Numbered from the stretch's first letter, positions 49,931 through 60,677 are shown. The stretch is DNA of 63,669 bases from an uncultured Bacilli bacterium (GCA_934162425.1 CAKPIS010000008.1:1-63669), one strand, 5' to 3'. Notes: a model not told the origin generated them from the sequence alone. Numbers and translations are program-made.

Positions 49931-51274
49931 ATGTGCAAAAAAAAATTAGATAAATATCAATTAAAAGCTATTAAGTCAAAAAGAAAAACAATTCTTTTGC
50001 TAGCAGGAGCTGGTTGTGGTAAGACTTACACTATAGTTAATAAAGTAAGATATATGATAAAAAAATTAGGAGTGAAAAAAGAAGAAATTCTTTGTATATC
50101 TTTTACAAATGACTCTGTAAATAAATTAAAAAAAGATTTATCAGATGATAAAGTAGAAGTATTAACATTTCATAAACTGGCACTTAAAATAATAGGAATG
50201 CAAAAAGATGTATTAACAGAAGATATGTTAACAGATGTAATAATTGACTCTTTTTCTAACAATACTTTACTTGGTTTATATAAAATGAGCAAAGAAGATA
50301 TGGTAAATTTGATTAAAACATTTATTAATTTATTTAAATCTAACAATTATAATGTAGATAAATTTTATATGTTTATTAATAAAGCAAAAGATAAGGAAAA
50401 ACATTTGTTAAGAGAAATTATGAAGTGCTATATATGCTATGAAACATATTTAAATAAAGAAAATATAATTGATTTTAATGATATGATAAATTTGGCTATA
50501 GAAAAACTAGATATATCTAAAATAAGATATAAGTATATTATAATTGATGAATATCAAGATATTTCTTACTCTAAGCTAATGCTAGTAAAAAAATTAGTTA
50601 AATTATCAAATGCCCATCTTTTTTTAGTAGGGGATGATTTTCAGTCAATTTATAGATTTACTGGTTCAAATATTAATGTTATAACTCATATTAGAAGATA
50701 TTTTCCTTTAGTAAAGGTAATAAAATTAAGAAGAACATATAGAAACTCTAAAGAACTAATAAAAATTGCAGGTAAATTTATTATGAAAAATCCTTATCAA
50801 ATAAGAAAAAGACTAATATCAAATATTAGATATCATAATCCTGTTGAAATAGTATATTATCATGATTTAAATTATGAAATAAATAAGATAATTAGCAAGG
50901 ATAATATAGATGATTTACTTATTTTATCTAGAAATAATAAAGACTTAGAAGATTTAAATATAAAAAATATTAAATATAATAAAATGAGTGTTCATAAATC
51001 AAAGGGGCTTGAAGCAAAATATGTTTTTTTAATTAACGTAAATGCACAGGCTAATGGTTTTCCTAATAGATATGTAGATCATGAAGTATTAAGATATGTT
51101 AATAATTATAAAGAATATTATCCATTTGAAGAAGAAAGAAGACTTTTTTATGTTGCACTAACTAGATGTATAAAAAAAATATATATTTTTACGTGTAAAG
51201 ATAATGAATCAATGTTTATAAAAGAAATAAAAAAATATAATAATGTTATAGTAAAAAATGAAATTATAGATTAA
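49931..51274 (+). CDS. Compact UvrD/Rep-like superfamily 1 helicase
   Basis: 447 aa, far shorter than UvrD/PcrA (about 720). It keeps the motor motifs: LLLAGAGCGKTYTIV, CISFTNDSVNKL, IIDEYQDIS, LVGDDFQSIYRFTGS, KLRRTYRNS, SVHKSKGLEAKYVFL and RLFYVALTRC. The accessory 1B/2B parts are largely missing. Possibly a helicase or translocase for repair; the short form suggests a partner. Ribosome site TAGGTG. Its start is 14 bases from repeat B. Confidence 0.85.
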   Translation: MCKKKLDKYQLKAIKSKRKTILLLAGAGCGKTYTIVNKVRYMIKKLGVKKEEILCISFTNDSVNKLKKDLSDDKVEVLTFHKLALKIIGMQKDVLTEDMLTDVIIDSFSNNTLLGLYKMSKEDMVNLIKTFINLFKSNNYNVDKFYMFINKAKDKEKHLLREIMKCYICYETYLNKENIIDFNDMINLAIEKLDISKIRYKYIIIDEYQDISYSKLMLVKKLVKLSNAHLFLVGDDFQSIYRFTGSNINVITHIRRYFPLVKVIKLRRTYRNSKELIKIAGKFIMKNPYQIRKRLISNIRYHNPVEIVYYHDLNYEINKIISKDNIDDLLILSRNNKDLEDLNIKNIKYNKMSVHKSKGLEAKYVFLINVNAQANGFPNRYVDHEVLRYVNNYKEYYPFEEERRLFYVALTRCIKKIYIFTCKDNESMFIKEIKKYNNVIVKNEIID

Positions 51275-51285
51275 ATATAATTTCA

Positions 51286-53370
51286 TTAGAATACTTTAAA
51301 TAACAAATTAATTAAAAAACATAATGTAAGTCCGATAAATGTTGGTATTATAAAGGCCATAAATGTCCAAAAAATGCTTTTAGTTTCCTTTTTAATAGTT
51401 AATATTGTCGTACTACAAGGAAAATGAAATAGCATAAATATTAATGTTACTATTGCTGTTTTAATAGTCCATCCATTATTTATAAGCAAACTTTTTAACT
51501 CTGTTAAATTACTATATCCTAATAAGCTTCCTTTATTCATATAACCCATTAATATTATTGGAAATACTATTTCATTAGCTGGAAATCCTAGTATAAAAGC
51601 CATTAATATAATTCCATCCATTCCAAATATATTAGCGATAGGATCTAGAAAATTTGCTATATGTTTTAATAAACTTATATTATTTATATTAATATTTGCA
51701 AGTGTCCATATAATAAGTCCTGCTGGTATTGCTATTATAATAGCTCTAACTAAAACAAATAATATTCTATCAAATATTGACCTTATGATTATAGTTTTTA
51801 GTTGAGGTTTTCTATATGGTGGAATTTCTAAAATGAATGGTGAATTATTTGTCTTTAATATTTTTCTTGATAGAAATGAAGATGTTTTAAGAGTTACTAT
51901 AACAGATAATATAATAAGTAGTGTTAATATTATACTTGTGTTTAATTTATTATATTTATAAGATACAAGAAACATAGATATAATTGCAATAAGACTTGGA
52001 AATCTTCCATTACATGGTACTAAACTATTGGTTAATATTGCTATTAGTCTTTCTTTTTTAGAATCAATTATTCTAGTACCTATTACTCCACAAGAATTAC
52101 AACCAAATCCCATACACATTGAAAGAGATTGTTTACCATGACATCTAGCTTTGTTAAAAAACTTATCTAAATTAAAAGCAAGTCTAGGTAAGAAACCAAA
52201 GTCTTCTAGTAAAGTAAATAGAGGAAAAAATATTGCCATAGGAGGTAACATAACAGAAATTATCCACAGCAAAGTTTTTAATATACCATTAACTATTAAA
52301 TCCCTTAAAACGGGAGGAAAACTAATGTATATTAAAAAGCTATCTATTTTTGAATTTAAATAAAATAATAATTTATATAATAAAGTAGAAGGATAATTAG
52401 ATAAAGAAATAGTTATCCACAATATAAAACCTAAAAAAATTATCATAATTGGTATTCCAAATAATTTAGATGTTATTAAAAAATCTATTTTAGGTACTTT
52501 GTTTTGTTTCATATTAGTAACATCAATACTTATTTTATGGCTATTATAATTAATAGTATTAGTAATTTCATCTTTATAATTATCTATTTTTTTATCCATG
52601 TAATTAATACAAATACTAATTATATTATTAATTTTTTCTTTATTTATTTTATCTATATTTAAATAATTATATATTTTTTCATTAAATGACTTGTTATTTT
52701 CTAATAGTTTTATTGCAAAAAATCTGTTATTTTTATTAGAATATTTATTTAGTTCAAGTTCAAGTTTACTTATAGCATCTTCTATTATTTCATTATATTT
52801 GATTAAAACATCATCATTTTTATTAAAGTCTTTAAAGTTATCTATTAATTTAATTAATTTATTTAAACTCTTTTTATTTGTTGCACATGTATCTATTACG
52901 GGTACATTTAATTTCTTTTCTAGTTCTTTTATATTTATACTTATTCCTTTTTTACTTGCTTCATCTATTAAATTTACACAAACTATAACATTTTTATTAC
53001 ATTCTATTATTTGTGATGTTAAGTTAAGATTTCTTTCTAAAATAGTTGCATCCGTAACAATTAAAACTAAGTTATATTTACCAAAACAGATAAAGTCTCT
53101 TGATACTTCTTCTTCTTTTGATGAAGCTGTAAGTGAATACGTACCTGGTAAGTCAACTAACGTATAGTTTTTATTATTACAGGTAAAGCTTCCATATGCA
53201 GTATCAACTGTTTTTCCTGTCCAATTTCCCGTATGCTGATTTAAACCTGTTAACGCATTAAATATAGTTGATTTACCAACATTTGGATTCCCTATTAAAG
53301 CTATTGTTATATTATCCTTAAGTTTATTATTTAATGTGTTATTTTTAAGTGAACTTTTAGTAAGCCCCAT
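51286..53370 (-). CDS. feoB: Ferrous iron transporter FeoB
   Basis: 694 aa. N-terminal G domain with GNPNVGKSTIFNALTGL, DLPGTYSL, VNLIDEA; then a helical GDI-like domain and a membrane part with Gate motifs (MGFGCNSCGVIGTRI; VPCNGRFPSLIAI; GFPANEIVFPI). Pumps or channels Fe2+ into the cell. ATG 53370 overlaps the end of feoA by 14 bases, so the pair is translationally coupled. The in-frame start at 53391 lies inside feoA and has no ribosome site. Confidence 0.95.
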   Translation of the reverse strand: MGLTKSSLKNNTLNNKLKDNITIALIGNPNVGKSTIFNALTGLNQHTGNWTGKTVDTAYGSFTCNNKNYTLVDLPGTYSLTASSKEEEVSRDFICFGKYNLVLIVTDATILERNLNLTSQIIECNKNVIVCVNLIDEASKKGISINIKELEKKLNVPVIDTCATNKKSLNKLIKLIDNFKDFNKNDDVLIKYNEIIEDAISKLELELNKYSNKNNRFFAIKLLENNKSFNEKIYNYLNIDKINKEKINNIISICINYMDKKIDNYKDEITNTINYNSHKISIDVTNMKQNKVPKIDFLITSKLFGIPIMIIFLGFILWITISLSNYPSTLLYKLLFYLNSKIDSFLIYISFPPVLRDLIVNGILKTLLWIISVMLPPMAIFFPLFTLLEDFGFLPRLAFNLDKFFNKARCHGKQSLSMCMGFGCNSCGVIGTRIIDSKKERLIAILTNSLVPCNGRFPSLIAIISMFLVSYKYNKLNTSIILTLLIILSVIVTLKTSSFLSRKILKTNNSPFILEIPPYRKPQLKTIIIRSIFDRILFVLVRAIIIAIPAGLIIWTLANININNISLLKHIANFLDPIANIFGMDGIILMAFILGFPANEIVFPIILMGYMNKGSLLGYSNLTELKSLLINNGWTIKTAIVTLIFMLFHFPCSTTILTIKKETKSIFWTFMAFIIPTFIGLTLCFLINLLFKVF

Positions 53371-53608
53371 TATAATCACTTTCCATATCAACTACAATAT
53401 TTTTACTATCTTTATTTCTAAGAGCTATAAAGCACCCCTTTACAAGATAACAAGTTGGATCATTAAACGGACTTTTATATAGATTAGTAATACTTGTTCC
53501 TTTTACAAAACCTAAATCAAGTAATCTTTTTTTAAAAGCATTACCAGCATTAATATTAAGTATCTTTGCAGAATTACCAGTTGGCAATTTATCTAGCGTT
53601 ATTTGCAT
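53357..53608 (-). CDS. feoA: FeoA, SH3-like partner of FeoB
   Basis: 83 aa. MQITLDKLPTGNSAKILNI, LLDLGFVKGTSITNL and GCFIALRNKD are the standard FeoA beta-barrel. ATG 53608 is chosen; GTG 53617 lies upstream in frame. No Fur box is visible to me in the short upstream region. Confidence 0.92.
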   Translation of the reverse strand: MQITLDKLPTGNSAKILNINAGNAFKKRLLDLGFVKGTSITNLYKSPFNDPTCYLVKGCFIALRNKDSKNIVVDMESDYNGAY

Positions 53609-53686
53609 GTTTTTCACACTTCTTTCATAAATTAGTTTCTATAGTAGTCTATGTTATAAGGAGTCTAAGAGAAACAAAAAAAGAGC

Positions 53687-54391
53687 CTATATTTTCTTTA
53701 TAAACTCTATTTTTTCTATTATATTATTATCATCTATATAATTATTTTTATCAAAAATATCTTTGTTATTAGTAAATAAATTATTATACAAAATATCTTT
53801 AACATTATCTGATGATTCTTGATATTCTCTTAACAATAAAACTGTTTTTAAAAAATCATTCATATAATTTATTTGATTTTCTAACATTTTATCATTATAA
53901 AATAATCTTGATTTTTTAAGATATATTTTAGCAGCTATTTTAGCTTGATTAATTTTATAATTTACATTATCTTTTTTTATTCCAGGTGCTACTTTATCTA
54001 AGTAAATAGATTGCATTATATCCATAAAAGATGGTACTACTTCAGATACTCTTCTTTTATTAAAAAAATTATATGCATGAGCTTTTTCATGAGTTATTGT
54101 TACAATGTTTTTTGTACTTTCTAAAGTAGGGGTAAGTATCATAATAGAACTTATATTCCCACTTATATATCCCTTGCTTTTACAAGCACCGTCATAATCT
54201 ATTAATTCATCATCTTTATCAAAATATAATTTATCATTAATATTATAAATATCATAATCTTTAAAAAAATATTCGTAAAATAAGTCTGATACTTTAATAC
54301 TATCTTTTAACTTTAAAGGTGCTGGCTTATAATCTACATCGTAATTATCAAGTGATAATATCTTTTTAGCTAAATATTTATGTTTACTCAT
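53687..54391 (-). CDS. Putative HExxH metalloprotein
   Basis: 234 aa. ATG 54391 follows AAGAGG. ITHEKAHAYNFF carries an HExxH zinc motif with a later Glu in VSEVVPSFMDIM, the pattern of M3-like peptidases, but the protein is far too short for M3 and no clear signal peptide is seen. Cytoplasmic metallopeptidase is the best guess. Upstream is divergent to the P-type ATPase gene. Confidence 0.6.
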   Translation of the reverse strand: MSKHKYLAKKILSLDNYDVDYKPAPLKLKDSIKVSDLFYEYFFKDYDIYNINDKLYFDKDDELIDYDGACKSKGYISGNISSIMILTPTLESTKNIVTITHEKAHAYNFFNKRRVSEVVPSFMDIMQSIYLDKVAPGIKKDNVNYKINQAKIAAKIYLKKSRLFYNDKMLENQINYMNDFLKTVLLLREYQESSDNVKDILYNNLFTNNKDIFDKNNYIDDNNIIEKIEFIKKI

Positions 54392-54514
54392 AGTAATACC
54401 TCTTTTTAATTTAACTGTATTATACATATTTTTAAAAATAAGTAAATAGATTTGTCGATTAAAAAAAATAATAATTTATTCTTCCTATAAGTAACATTTA
54501 CTAGGGGAGGAATT

Positions 54515-57124
54515 ATGAATAATTATAATGGACTTACAGATAGTGAAGTAATTAAATCAAGAAAACAAAACGGTTCAAATGAAGTAATAGCTGATAAACA
54601 AAATAGTTTTTTAAAATTACTAATAGAATCATTAGGAGATCCAATAATCAAAATACTTATTATTGCACTTATGGTTAAGATAGTATTTTTATTTAGTGAT
54701 TTTAATTGGTTTGAAACCCTTGGAATACTAATAGCTATATTCTTAGCTTCTTTTGTATCTACAGTGTCAGAATATGGTAGTGAAAAAGCATTCGCTAAGT
54801 TACAAGAAGAATCCCAAAAACTTAAATGCAAGGTAAAAAGAAATGGTAAAATAACTGAGATATATTCTAGTGAAGTTGTTGTAGGAGATATTGTTTTACT
54901 ACAATCTGGTGATAGAATTCCAGCTGATGGTGTTATTGTAGATGGACAAATAAGTGTAGATGAATCAACTATAAATGGTGAATCTAAAGAAGTTAATAAA
55001 GAAAAAGTGCTTGGTAAAAACATAACTAATAAAAATAAAGTATATAAAGGTACAGTTGTATATAGTGGATATGCAATACTTAAAGTAACTTTAGTTGGAG
55101 AAAATACTTTTTATGGTAAGATTGCAAGTGAATTAAAAGAGAAGACAGGAGATAGTCCTCTTAAATTAAGACTTAGAAAATTAGCTAAAACAATTAGTAT
55201 GTTTGGATACATAGGAGCAGTTTTGGCAGTTTTATCTTATTTATTTTCAGTTATTGTAATAGAGAATGGTTTTGTATTATCTGAAATTATAAAAACAATA
55301 ACTAACTTTAGACTTATGGCAGATCATTTGATATATGCATTAACACTTGCAGTTACTATTATAATTGTTTCAGTACCAGAAGGACTTCCTATGATGATAA
55401 CTTTAGTACTATCATCTAATATGAAAAGAATGCTTAAAAGTAATGTTTTAGTAAGAAAATTAGTTGGTATTGAAACAGCTGGTAGCATAAATATCTTATT
55501 TAGTGATAAGACAGGTACAATTACAACTGGCAAGCTATCATGTGATAAAATAATAAGTGGTAATTTAAAAGAATATAAAAATGAAAATGAACTACAAAAC
55601 AATTTATATAAAGAAATTCTTAAAGCATCTATGATAGTTAATAATATGTCTTTTTATGATAATGAAAAGATAATAGGTGGTAACACAACTGATAAGTGTT
55701 TATTATCGTTTTTTAAAACGAGGAAATATGATTCTATAAAAAAAATAAAAACAATTCCTTTTGATAGCAAAAATAAATATATGATAACTGTAATAGATGA
55801 TAAAGTATCTAGAAATTTAATTAAAGGAGCACCTGAAATAATATTAAAAAATTGTAAATATTATTATGATGATAATGCTAGAAAAAGAGAATTCATAAAT
55901 AAAGAAAATATTAACGCGTTAATTAAAGAAGAACAAAAAAATGGAAATAGAGTTATTGTATTAGCAACTAGTAATAATCATAATGAACATGATTTTACTA
56001 ATCTTACGTTTGTTTCGTCAGTATTTATAAAAGATAAGGTAAGAAATGAAGCATATGATTCTATTAAGATGGTTAGAAGTGCTGGTATTAATACTGTTAT
56101 GATAACAGGAGATAACAAAGATACAGCTTATTCTATAGCAAAGGAAGTAGGTTTAATTAAAAATAGTGATGATTTAGTTATAACATCTGATGAATTAAAT
56201 AGTATGTCTGATTTTGAACTTAAGAAAATAATACCTAGATTAAAAGTTGTTGCAAGAAGTATGCCACAAGATAAAAGTAGACTAGTTAGGGTATCAAAAG
56301 AGATGGATTTGGTAGTGGGTATGACAGGAGATGGAGTAAACGATGCACCAGCTCTTAAAAAAGCTGATGTTGGTTTTGCTTTTGGATCTGGTAGTGAAGT
56401 TGCTAAGGAAGCTTCAGATATAGTAATATTAGATGATAATTTCTCATCTATATGTAAGGCTATTTTATTTGGAAGAACCATTTTTAAAAGTATTAGAAAA
56501 TTCATAATATTTCAGCTTACGGTTAATTTATGTGCTCTCGCTATTTCTATAATAGGTCCATTTATAAATGTAGATACACCTGTTACAGTAATTCAAATGC
56601 TGTGGATTAATATGGTTATGGATACATTAGCTTCACTTGCATTTGCATATGAACCAGCGTTAGAAGAATATATGAAAGAAAAACCAAAAAAGAAAAATGA
56701 AAATATCTTATCATCTTATATGATGAGTGAAATACTAATAACTGGAACATTTACCGCTATAATGTGTATATTATTTTTAAAACTTCCATTTATAAAAGAA
56801 TTATTTGTAAGTTATGACTCTTTTATGACAGCATTTTTTGGTTTATTTATATTTGCAGGTATATTTAATTGCTTTAATGCTCATACAAGCAGAGTAAATA
56901 TATTTGCACATTTACTTAAAAATCCAATGTTTATTATAATTATAGGATTTATATCTGTAATTCAAATAATAATGATTTATTATGGTGGTAGTTTATTTAG
57001 AACAGTTCCTCTCACGATAAAAGAATTTACTATAATGATTTTATTAGCAAGTATAGTTATTCCAATTGATATGATAAGAAAAAAAGTTTCAAAGGTAATT
57101 AAGGGAAAGCATGTCTTTGACTAA
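54515..57124 (+). CDS. Calcium-type P-type ATPase
   Basis: 869 aa. Phosphorylation motif SDKTGTITTGKL, M4 PEGLPMMITL, TGDGVNDAPAL and TGDNKDTAYSIAKEVGL, plus LWINMVMDTLASLAFAYEPA in M6 and QLTVNLCALAI in M5, match PMCA/SERCA-type Ca2+ pumps. The actuator loop is INGESKEV where TGES is usual. Ten membrane helices are expected. It exports Ca2+ with ATP hydrolysis. Strong ribosome site GGGGAGGA. Confidence 0.9.
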   Translation: MNNYNGLTDSEVIKSRKQNGSNEVIADKQNSFLKLLIESLGDPIIKILIIALMVKIVFLFSDFNWFETLGILIAIFLASFVSTVSEYGSEKAFAKLQEESQKLKCKVKRNGKITEIYSSEVVVGDIVLLQSGDRIPADGVIVDGQISVDESTINGESKEVNKEKVLGKNITNKNKVYKGTVVYSGYAILKVTLVGENTFYGKIASELKEKTGDSPLKLRLRKLAKTISMFGYIGAVLAVLSYLFSVIVIENGFVLSEIIKTITNFRLMADHLIYALTLAVTIIIVSVPEGLPMMITLVLSSNMKRMLKSNVLVRKLVGIETAGSINILFSDKTGTITTGKLSCDKIISGNLKEYKNENELQNNLYKEILKASMIVNNMSFYDNEKIIGGNTTDKCLLSFFKTRKYDSIKKIKTIPFDSKNKYMITVIDDKVSRNLIKGAPEIILKNCKYYYDDNARKREFINKENINALIKEEQKNGNRVIVLATSNNHNEHDFTNLTFVSSVFIKDKVRNEAYDSIKMVRSAGINTVMITGDNKDTAYSIAKEVGLIKNSDDLVITSDELNSMSDFELKKIIPRLKVVARSMPQDKSRLVRVSKEMDLVVGMTGDGVNDAPALKKADVGFAFGSGSEVAKEASDIVILDDNFSSICKAILFGRTIFKSIRKFIIFQLTVNLCALAISIIGPFINVDTPVTVIQMLWINMVMDTLASLAFAYEPALEEYMKEKPKKKNENILSSYMMSEILITGTFTAIMCILFLKLPFIKELFVSYDSFMTAFFGLFIFAGIFNCFNAHTSRVNIFAHLLKNPMFIIIIGFISVIQIIMIYYGGSLFRTVPLTIKEFTIMILLASIVIPIDMIRKKVSKVIKGKHVFD

Positions 57125-57171
57125 TTAAATTAAAAATGATATTATTTAAGTATTAAAGAAGGTGATTTAAT

Positions 57172-59550
57172 ATGCCATATAATGATACTTTAGTTAAAAT
57201 TAAGTGGGATAAATTTATAACAGATATTATAGATTGTTGTGATAAAAGTGATACTTTTAAAAAAAGATTAAAAGATTTATTAAAACCATTACCAATAATT
57301 ACTATATCCAGTTATAGAAAAATATATGAAATAGAAGCAGAAGAACAATGGAAACAGTTAAAAAGTAAAAATAGAGATTTATTTTCTAGTTTTTTTCAAA
57401 GAATGTATATTCAACTTGAAATATATGGAATAGAAAAAGTAGAAAAAGATTATAATAATAATTTACATATAATGGCAGAAGTTTTAGGTAAAGATTATGA
57501 CGATATAAGATCTAAAATAATATCACTAAATTACTTCTTAAAATCAAATGATACTAAAAATATTGAGAAAATAAAAGAAGATTTAAAACAGTATTATAAG
57601 AAGTTTGTAATTCTTTCTAAAAAAAGATTTGTTAATGAGTATGTTGATGATAAATTAAATAGTATAAAAAAGTACTTTTCCAAAATAAGTAGCAATAACA
57701 GTTTAAAACAAATGACTGAAAATGAGTTTATTAATGTTATTAAAAGCCGTGATAACTTGTATGGTAAGTTATTAAATGGTGTGAATGCTAATTTTAATAT
57801 AAATCTTAGTAATTTGGACTTTGAAAGAATGATAATTTCTATATTAAATAAACAAGATGAAGAAACATATAAAATATTAAATATTAAAAAGCCAGAATTT
57901 TATGATGATATCAAGCAAATGAAATCTTTTAGAAGATTAAGAGCTAATTATGTTAGAAAAATAAGAGAAAATATAAAACCAGAATTATATGGTATATGTG
58001 AAAAATATTTAAATAATCCATTAGAAAATAAAAATTTAAAGAGTTATTTTAGTCAAGAACAAATACTATTTTTAAATGATATTATTAATTTGATGAAAGA
58101 GTCAAAAAGTATAGTTGATTTTAATAATGATATGTTATTTTTATCAGAATACAAAGAGTTTACTAAGGAAAATAAAAAAGAGCTAGAAAAGTTTAATTAT
58201 GATATATCTATTTTTAATGAAATTAAAAAGATAATATTTGATATGTATATAAGAGAAAAAGAAACTTATAATGAATTATACAAAATTGTCGAGGAAGATG
58301 TTAATAATAAAGAGTTATCTGGTGATATCATATTTAATGATTCTAACTTTGAATTAACTGATTTTAGTTATGCTTTTGATGAAAAAATTATTAAGAATTT
58401 TATATCTAAACTAGAAGAAGAGAGTTTTTTAAGTTTAAATAATTATGAGTATATGAAATTAAAGGATTTGCTTATAAGTGATAAGTTGTTAGCACCAATG
58501 TTATATGATAATTTAAATCAAGCTAAATTATATGAGTTGATTAATAATTTTCATAACATATATTCTATTATGGATTATTCTCTTATTAATAAAGGTAATT
58601 TGGATTTAATATTTAAAAAGTTAAATGTATATAAATATGCAAATGGAAAACAAATTAATATGCTTGGATTAGAAGTAGTAGAAAAAATAATAAATAGTAA
58701 TCAATTTATGGATGTTAAAGTAACAGATGATGATATAAAAGAAAGACTTGTTAAAGCTGAAGATTTACTTAATAGAGCAGAAAATGTTACCTTAAGTACA
58801 GTTCCTTATATAGATGTTAATAAAAATGGAGTATATATATCAAGATATTTAAATAATGATCCTAAAATATTAACGTCAGGTATTGATACTAATTCTTGTT
58901 TTAAATTATCTGCTAATGATAATGATTTTCTATACTATACTATTTTAAATAAAAATGGCTTTGTTATTAAATTTACAAATAAAGATGGAAAATTATTAGG
59001 CAAGGCTATAGGTATTAGAAGAAATAATATACTAGAAATAAATGGTATTAGAAACTCTGATAATTCTAATTTAATAACTTCTAAGGAACAATATACACAG
59101 TATAAAAACATGCTAGAAGCTTTTGATTTATATGCAACTAAGATTATAGAGGAGACAAAAGATACTAATACACCAATTGATTTTGTTGTTTCAAATAAGG
59201 CTGGACTTCTTGAAAGTTCTGAATTCAATGATAGATATGAAGTATTAGGATCACATCTTTTTGATAACCCTATAGATACAACAAATGATGATTGGTATAA
59301 GTTTGTTCATACCTATGATGGCTGCAAAAAAAATTATTTACAGCAAGCTAGTGATAATACTATATTTACAACTGATTTTGGACATTATCCTGTAGTAATG
59401 ATAAAAAAACGTGATGGAAAAAATTTAGAAAGATTATTTGATATTTCTTATGATGATCCAGAAGCAATTTATGAAAGACCTGACTCTAGAGGTAAGGTAA
59501 TTCATAATTATATAGATTCTGATTTTATAAGAAAGGTTAAAGGTGTATAA
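57172..59550 (+). CDS. Large protein of unknown function upstream of queH
   Basis: 792 aa, not recognised. Ribosome site GAAGGTG. The first 550 residues are charged and helical with no membrane segment. The C-terminal third has a conserved-looking core: SGIDTNSCFKLSANDNDFLYY, TNKDGKLLGKAIGIRRNNIL, INGIRNSDNSNL (given in parts). A lone Cys in DTNSCF and an Asp-rich region hint at an enzymatic domain. It is separated from the queH fusion by 2 bases, so it is cotranscribed and may act on the same RNA. Confidence 0.6.
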   Translation: MPYNDTLVKIKWDKFITDIIDCCDKSDTFKKRLKDLLKPLPIITISSYRKIYEIEAEEQWKQLKSKNRDLFSSFFQRMYIQLEIYGIEKVEKDYNNNLHIMAEVLGKDYDDIRSKIISLNYFLKSNDTKNIEKIKEDLKQYYKKFVILSKKRFVNEYVDDKLNSIKKYFSKISSNNSLKQMTENEFINVIKSRDNLYGKLLNGVNANFNINLSNLDFERMIISILNKQDEETYKILNIKKPEFYDDIKQMKSFRRLRANYVRKIRENIKPELYGICEKYLNNPLENKNLKSYFSQEQILFLNDIINLMKESKSIVDFNNDMLFLSEYKEFTKENKKELEKFNYDISIFNEIKKIIFDMYIREKETYNELYKIVEEDVNNKELSGDIIFNDSNFELTDFSYAFDEKIIKNFISKLEEESFLSLNNYEYMKLKDLLISDKLLAPMLYDNLNQAKLYELINNFHNIYSIMDYSLINKGNLDLIFKKLNVYKYANGKQINMLGLEVVEKIINSNQFMDVKVTDDDIKERLVKAEDLLNRAENVTLSTVPYIDVNKNGVYISRYLNNDPKILTSGIDTNSCFKLSANDNDFLYYTILNKNGFVIKFTNKDGKLLGKAIGIRRNNILEINGIRNSDNSNLITSKEQYTQYKNMLEAFDLYATKIIEETKDTNTPIDFVVSNKAGLLESSEFNDRYEVLGSHLFDNPIDTTNDDWYKFVHTYDGCKKNYLQQASDNTIFTTDFGHYPVVMIKKRDGKNLERLFDISYDDPEAIYERPDSRGKVIHNYIDSDFIRKVKGV

Positions 59551-59552
59551 AG

Positions 59553-60575
59553 ATGAAATTATTACTTCATACGTGCTGCGCACCTTGTAGTGTATATTGT
59601 ATAGATACATTAAAAAAAGATAATATTGATATAACAAGTTATTGGTATAATCCTAATATACATCCATATATAGAGTATAAAGAAAGATTAAATACATTAA
59701 AGAATTATACTAAAAGTATAGATATACCACTTATAATAGATGATTATTATGGTTTAAGACAGTTTTGTAAAAACGTAGTAGATAAATTAGATAATAGATG
59801 TGGATATTGTTACTATTCTAGATTAGAAAAAACTGCTATTTATGCAAAAGAACATGGTTTTGATGCTTTTTCAACAACTCTATTAATAAGCCCTTATCAA
59901 AATCATGAACTATTAAAAAAAACAGGTGAGATTATAGAAAAAAAATATAATATAAAATTTTTATATGAGGATTTTAGACCTGGTTTTAAAAAAGGATATG
60001 AAAAGGCAAGGAGACTTGGCCTTTATATACAAAAATATTGTGGTTGTATTTTTAGCGAAGAAGAAAGATATATAGATGAAATAATAAAAAATAAAGAAAA
60101 AGAATTTTCTATAAAACTAATTAAACCATCTACTATGTTTAAAAATGAGATAATAGAATATATTAATAAGAACTTAGATTATAATGTAGATAAAAAGGAT
60201 GATTTTGATACGCTGTTTTTAAACAGATTAATGGAAAAGTATAAAGATAATTATGTTTATACTATTACATATTTAATTATAAGAAAAAGTGATAATAAGT
60301 TACTTGGTATTATTGAATTTAGACCAGATTTGAATGATTTCTTTATTAAAAATGGAGGCAATGTAAGCTATAGTATTGCTTATAATAACTATGAAGATGA
60401 AATAATTAAATTAATAATTTTAATGGGTCAAAAATATAGAAAAAATAAGATATTAATTACATGTGATAAAAATGATATTTTATTTGAAAAAGCAATAATT
60501 AATAATAATGGATATTTAGAAAGTAGTCTTAGTGATAATACTAAAAGATATCTTATAAATGTAAATAATATATAA
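59553..60575 (+). CDS. queH: Epoxyqueuosine reductase QueH fused to an acetyltransferase-like domain
   Basis: 340 aa. Residues 1-175 are QueH: LLHTCCAPCSVYC, YWYNPNIHPYIEY, RCGYCYYSRLEKTA, FSTTLLISPYQNH and YCGCIFSEEERY supply the cysteines for its metal/iron-sulfur sites. It reduces epoxyqueuosine to queuosine in tRNA. QueH alone is about 180-200 aa; here a C-terminal segment of about 160 residues (ITYLIIRKSDNKLLGIIEF, VSYSIAYNNYEDE) resembles a GNAT acetyltransferase. Ribosome site AAGGTG overlaps the upstream stop. Confidence 0.88.
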   Translation: MKLLLHTCCAPCSVYCIDTLKKDNIDITSYWYNPNIHPYIEYKERLNTLKNYTKSIDIPLIIDDYYGLRQFCKNVVDKLDNRCGYCYYSRLEKTAIYAKEHGFDAFSTTLLISPYQNHELLKKTGEIIEKKYNIKFLYEDFRPGFKKGYEKARRLGLYIQKYCGCIFSEEERYIDEIIKNKEKEFSIKLIKPSTMFKNEIIEYINKNLDYNVDKKDDFDTLFLNRLMEKYKDNYVYTITYLIIRKSDNKLLGIIEFRPDLNDFFIKNGGNVSYSIAYNNYEDEIIKLIILMGQKYRKNKILITCDKNDILFEKAIINNNGYLESSLSDNTKRYLINVNNI

Positions 60576-60648
60576 AATAAATTAATACATATTATAAATA
60601 AAAAAATATAATTAAATTGCAATTTATGTTTCTTATTAAAAGATTTTT

Positions 60649-60657
60649 TGTTATAAT
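60649..60657 (+). promoter_or_regulatory. Extended -10 promoter of prs leader
   Basis: TGTTATAAT, 115 bases before the prs start, so the transcript has a leader with a peptide frame and a terminator. Confidence 0.55.
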
Positions 60658-60677
60658 TATATTGTGAGAGGTATGGT

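Noticed and set aside
52691..53167. 158-codon plus-strand frame opposite feoB
   Set aside because: Low-complexity Ser/Leu/Ile/Phe shadow of the lysine- and asparagine-rich feoB strand; no ribosome site.
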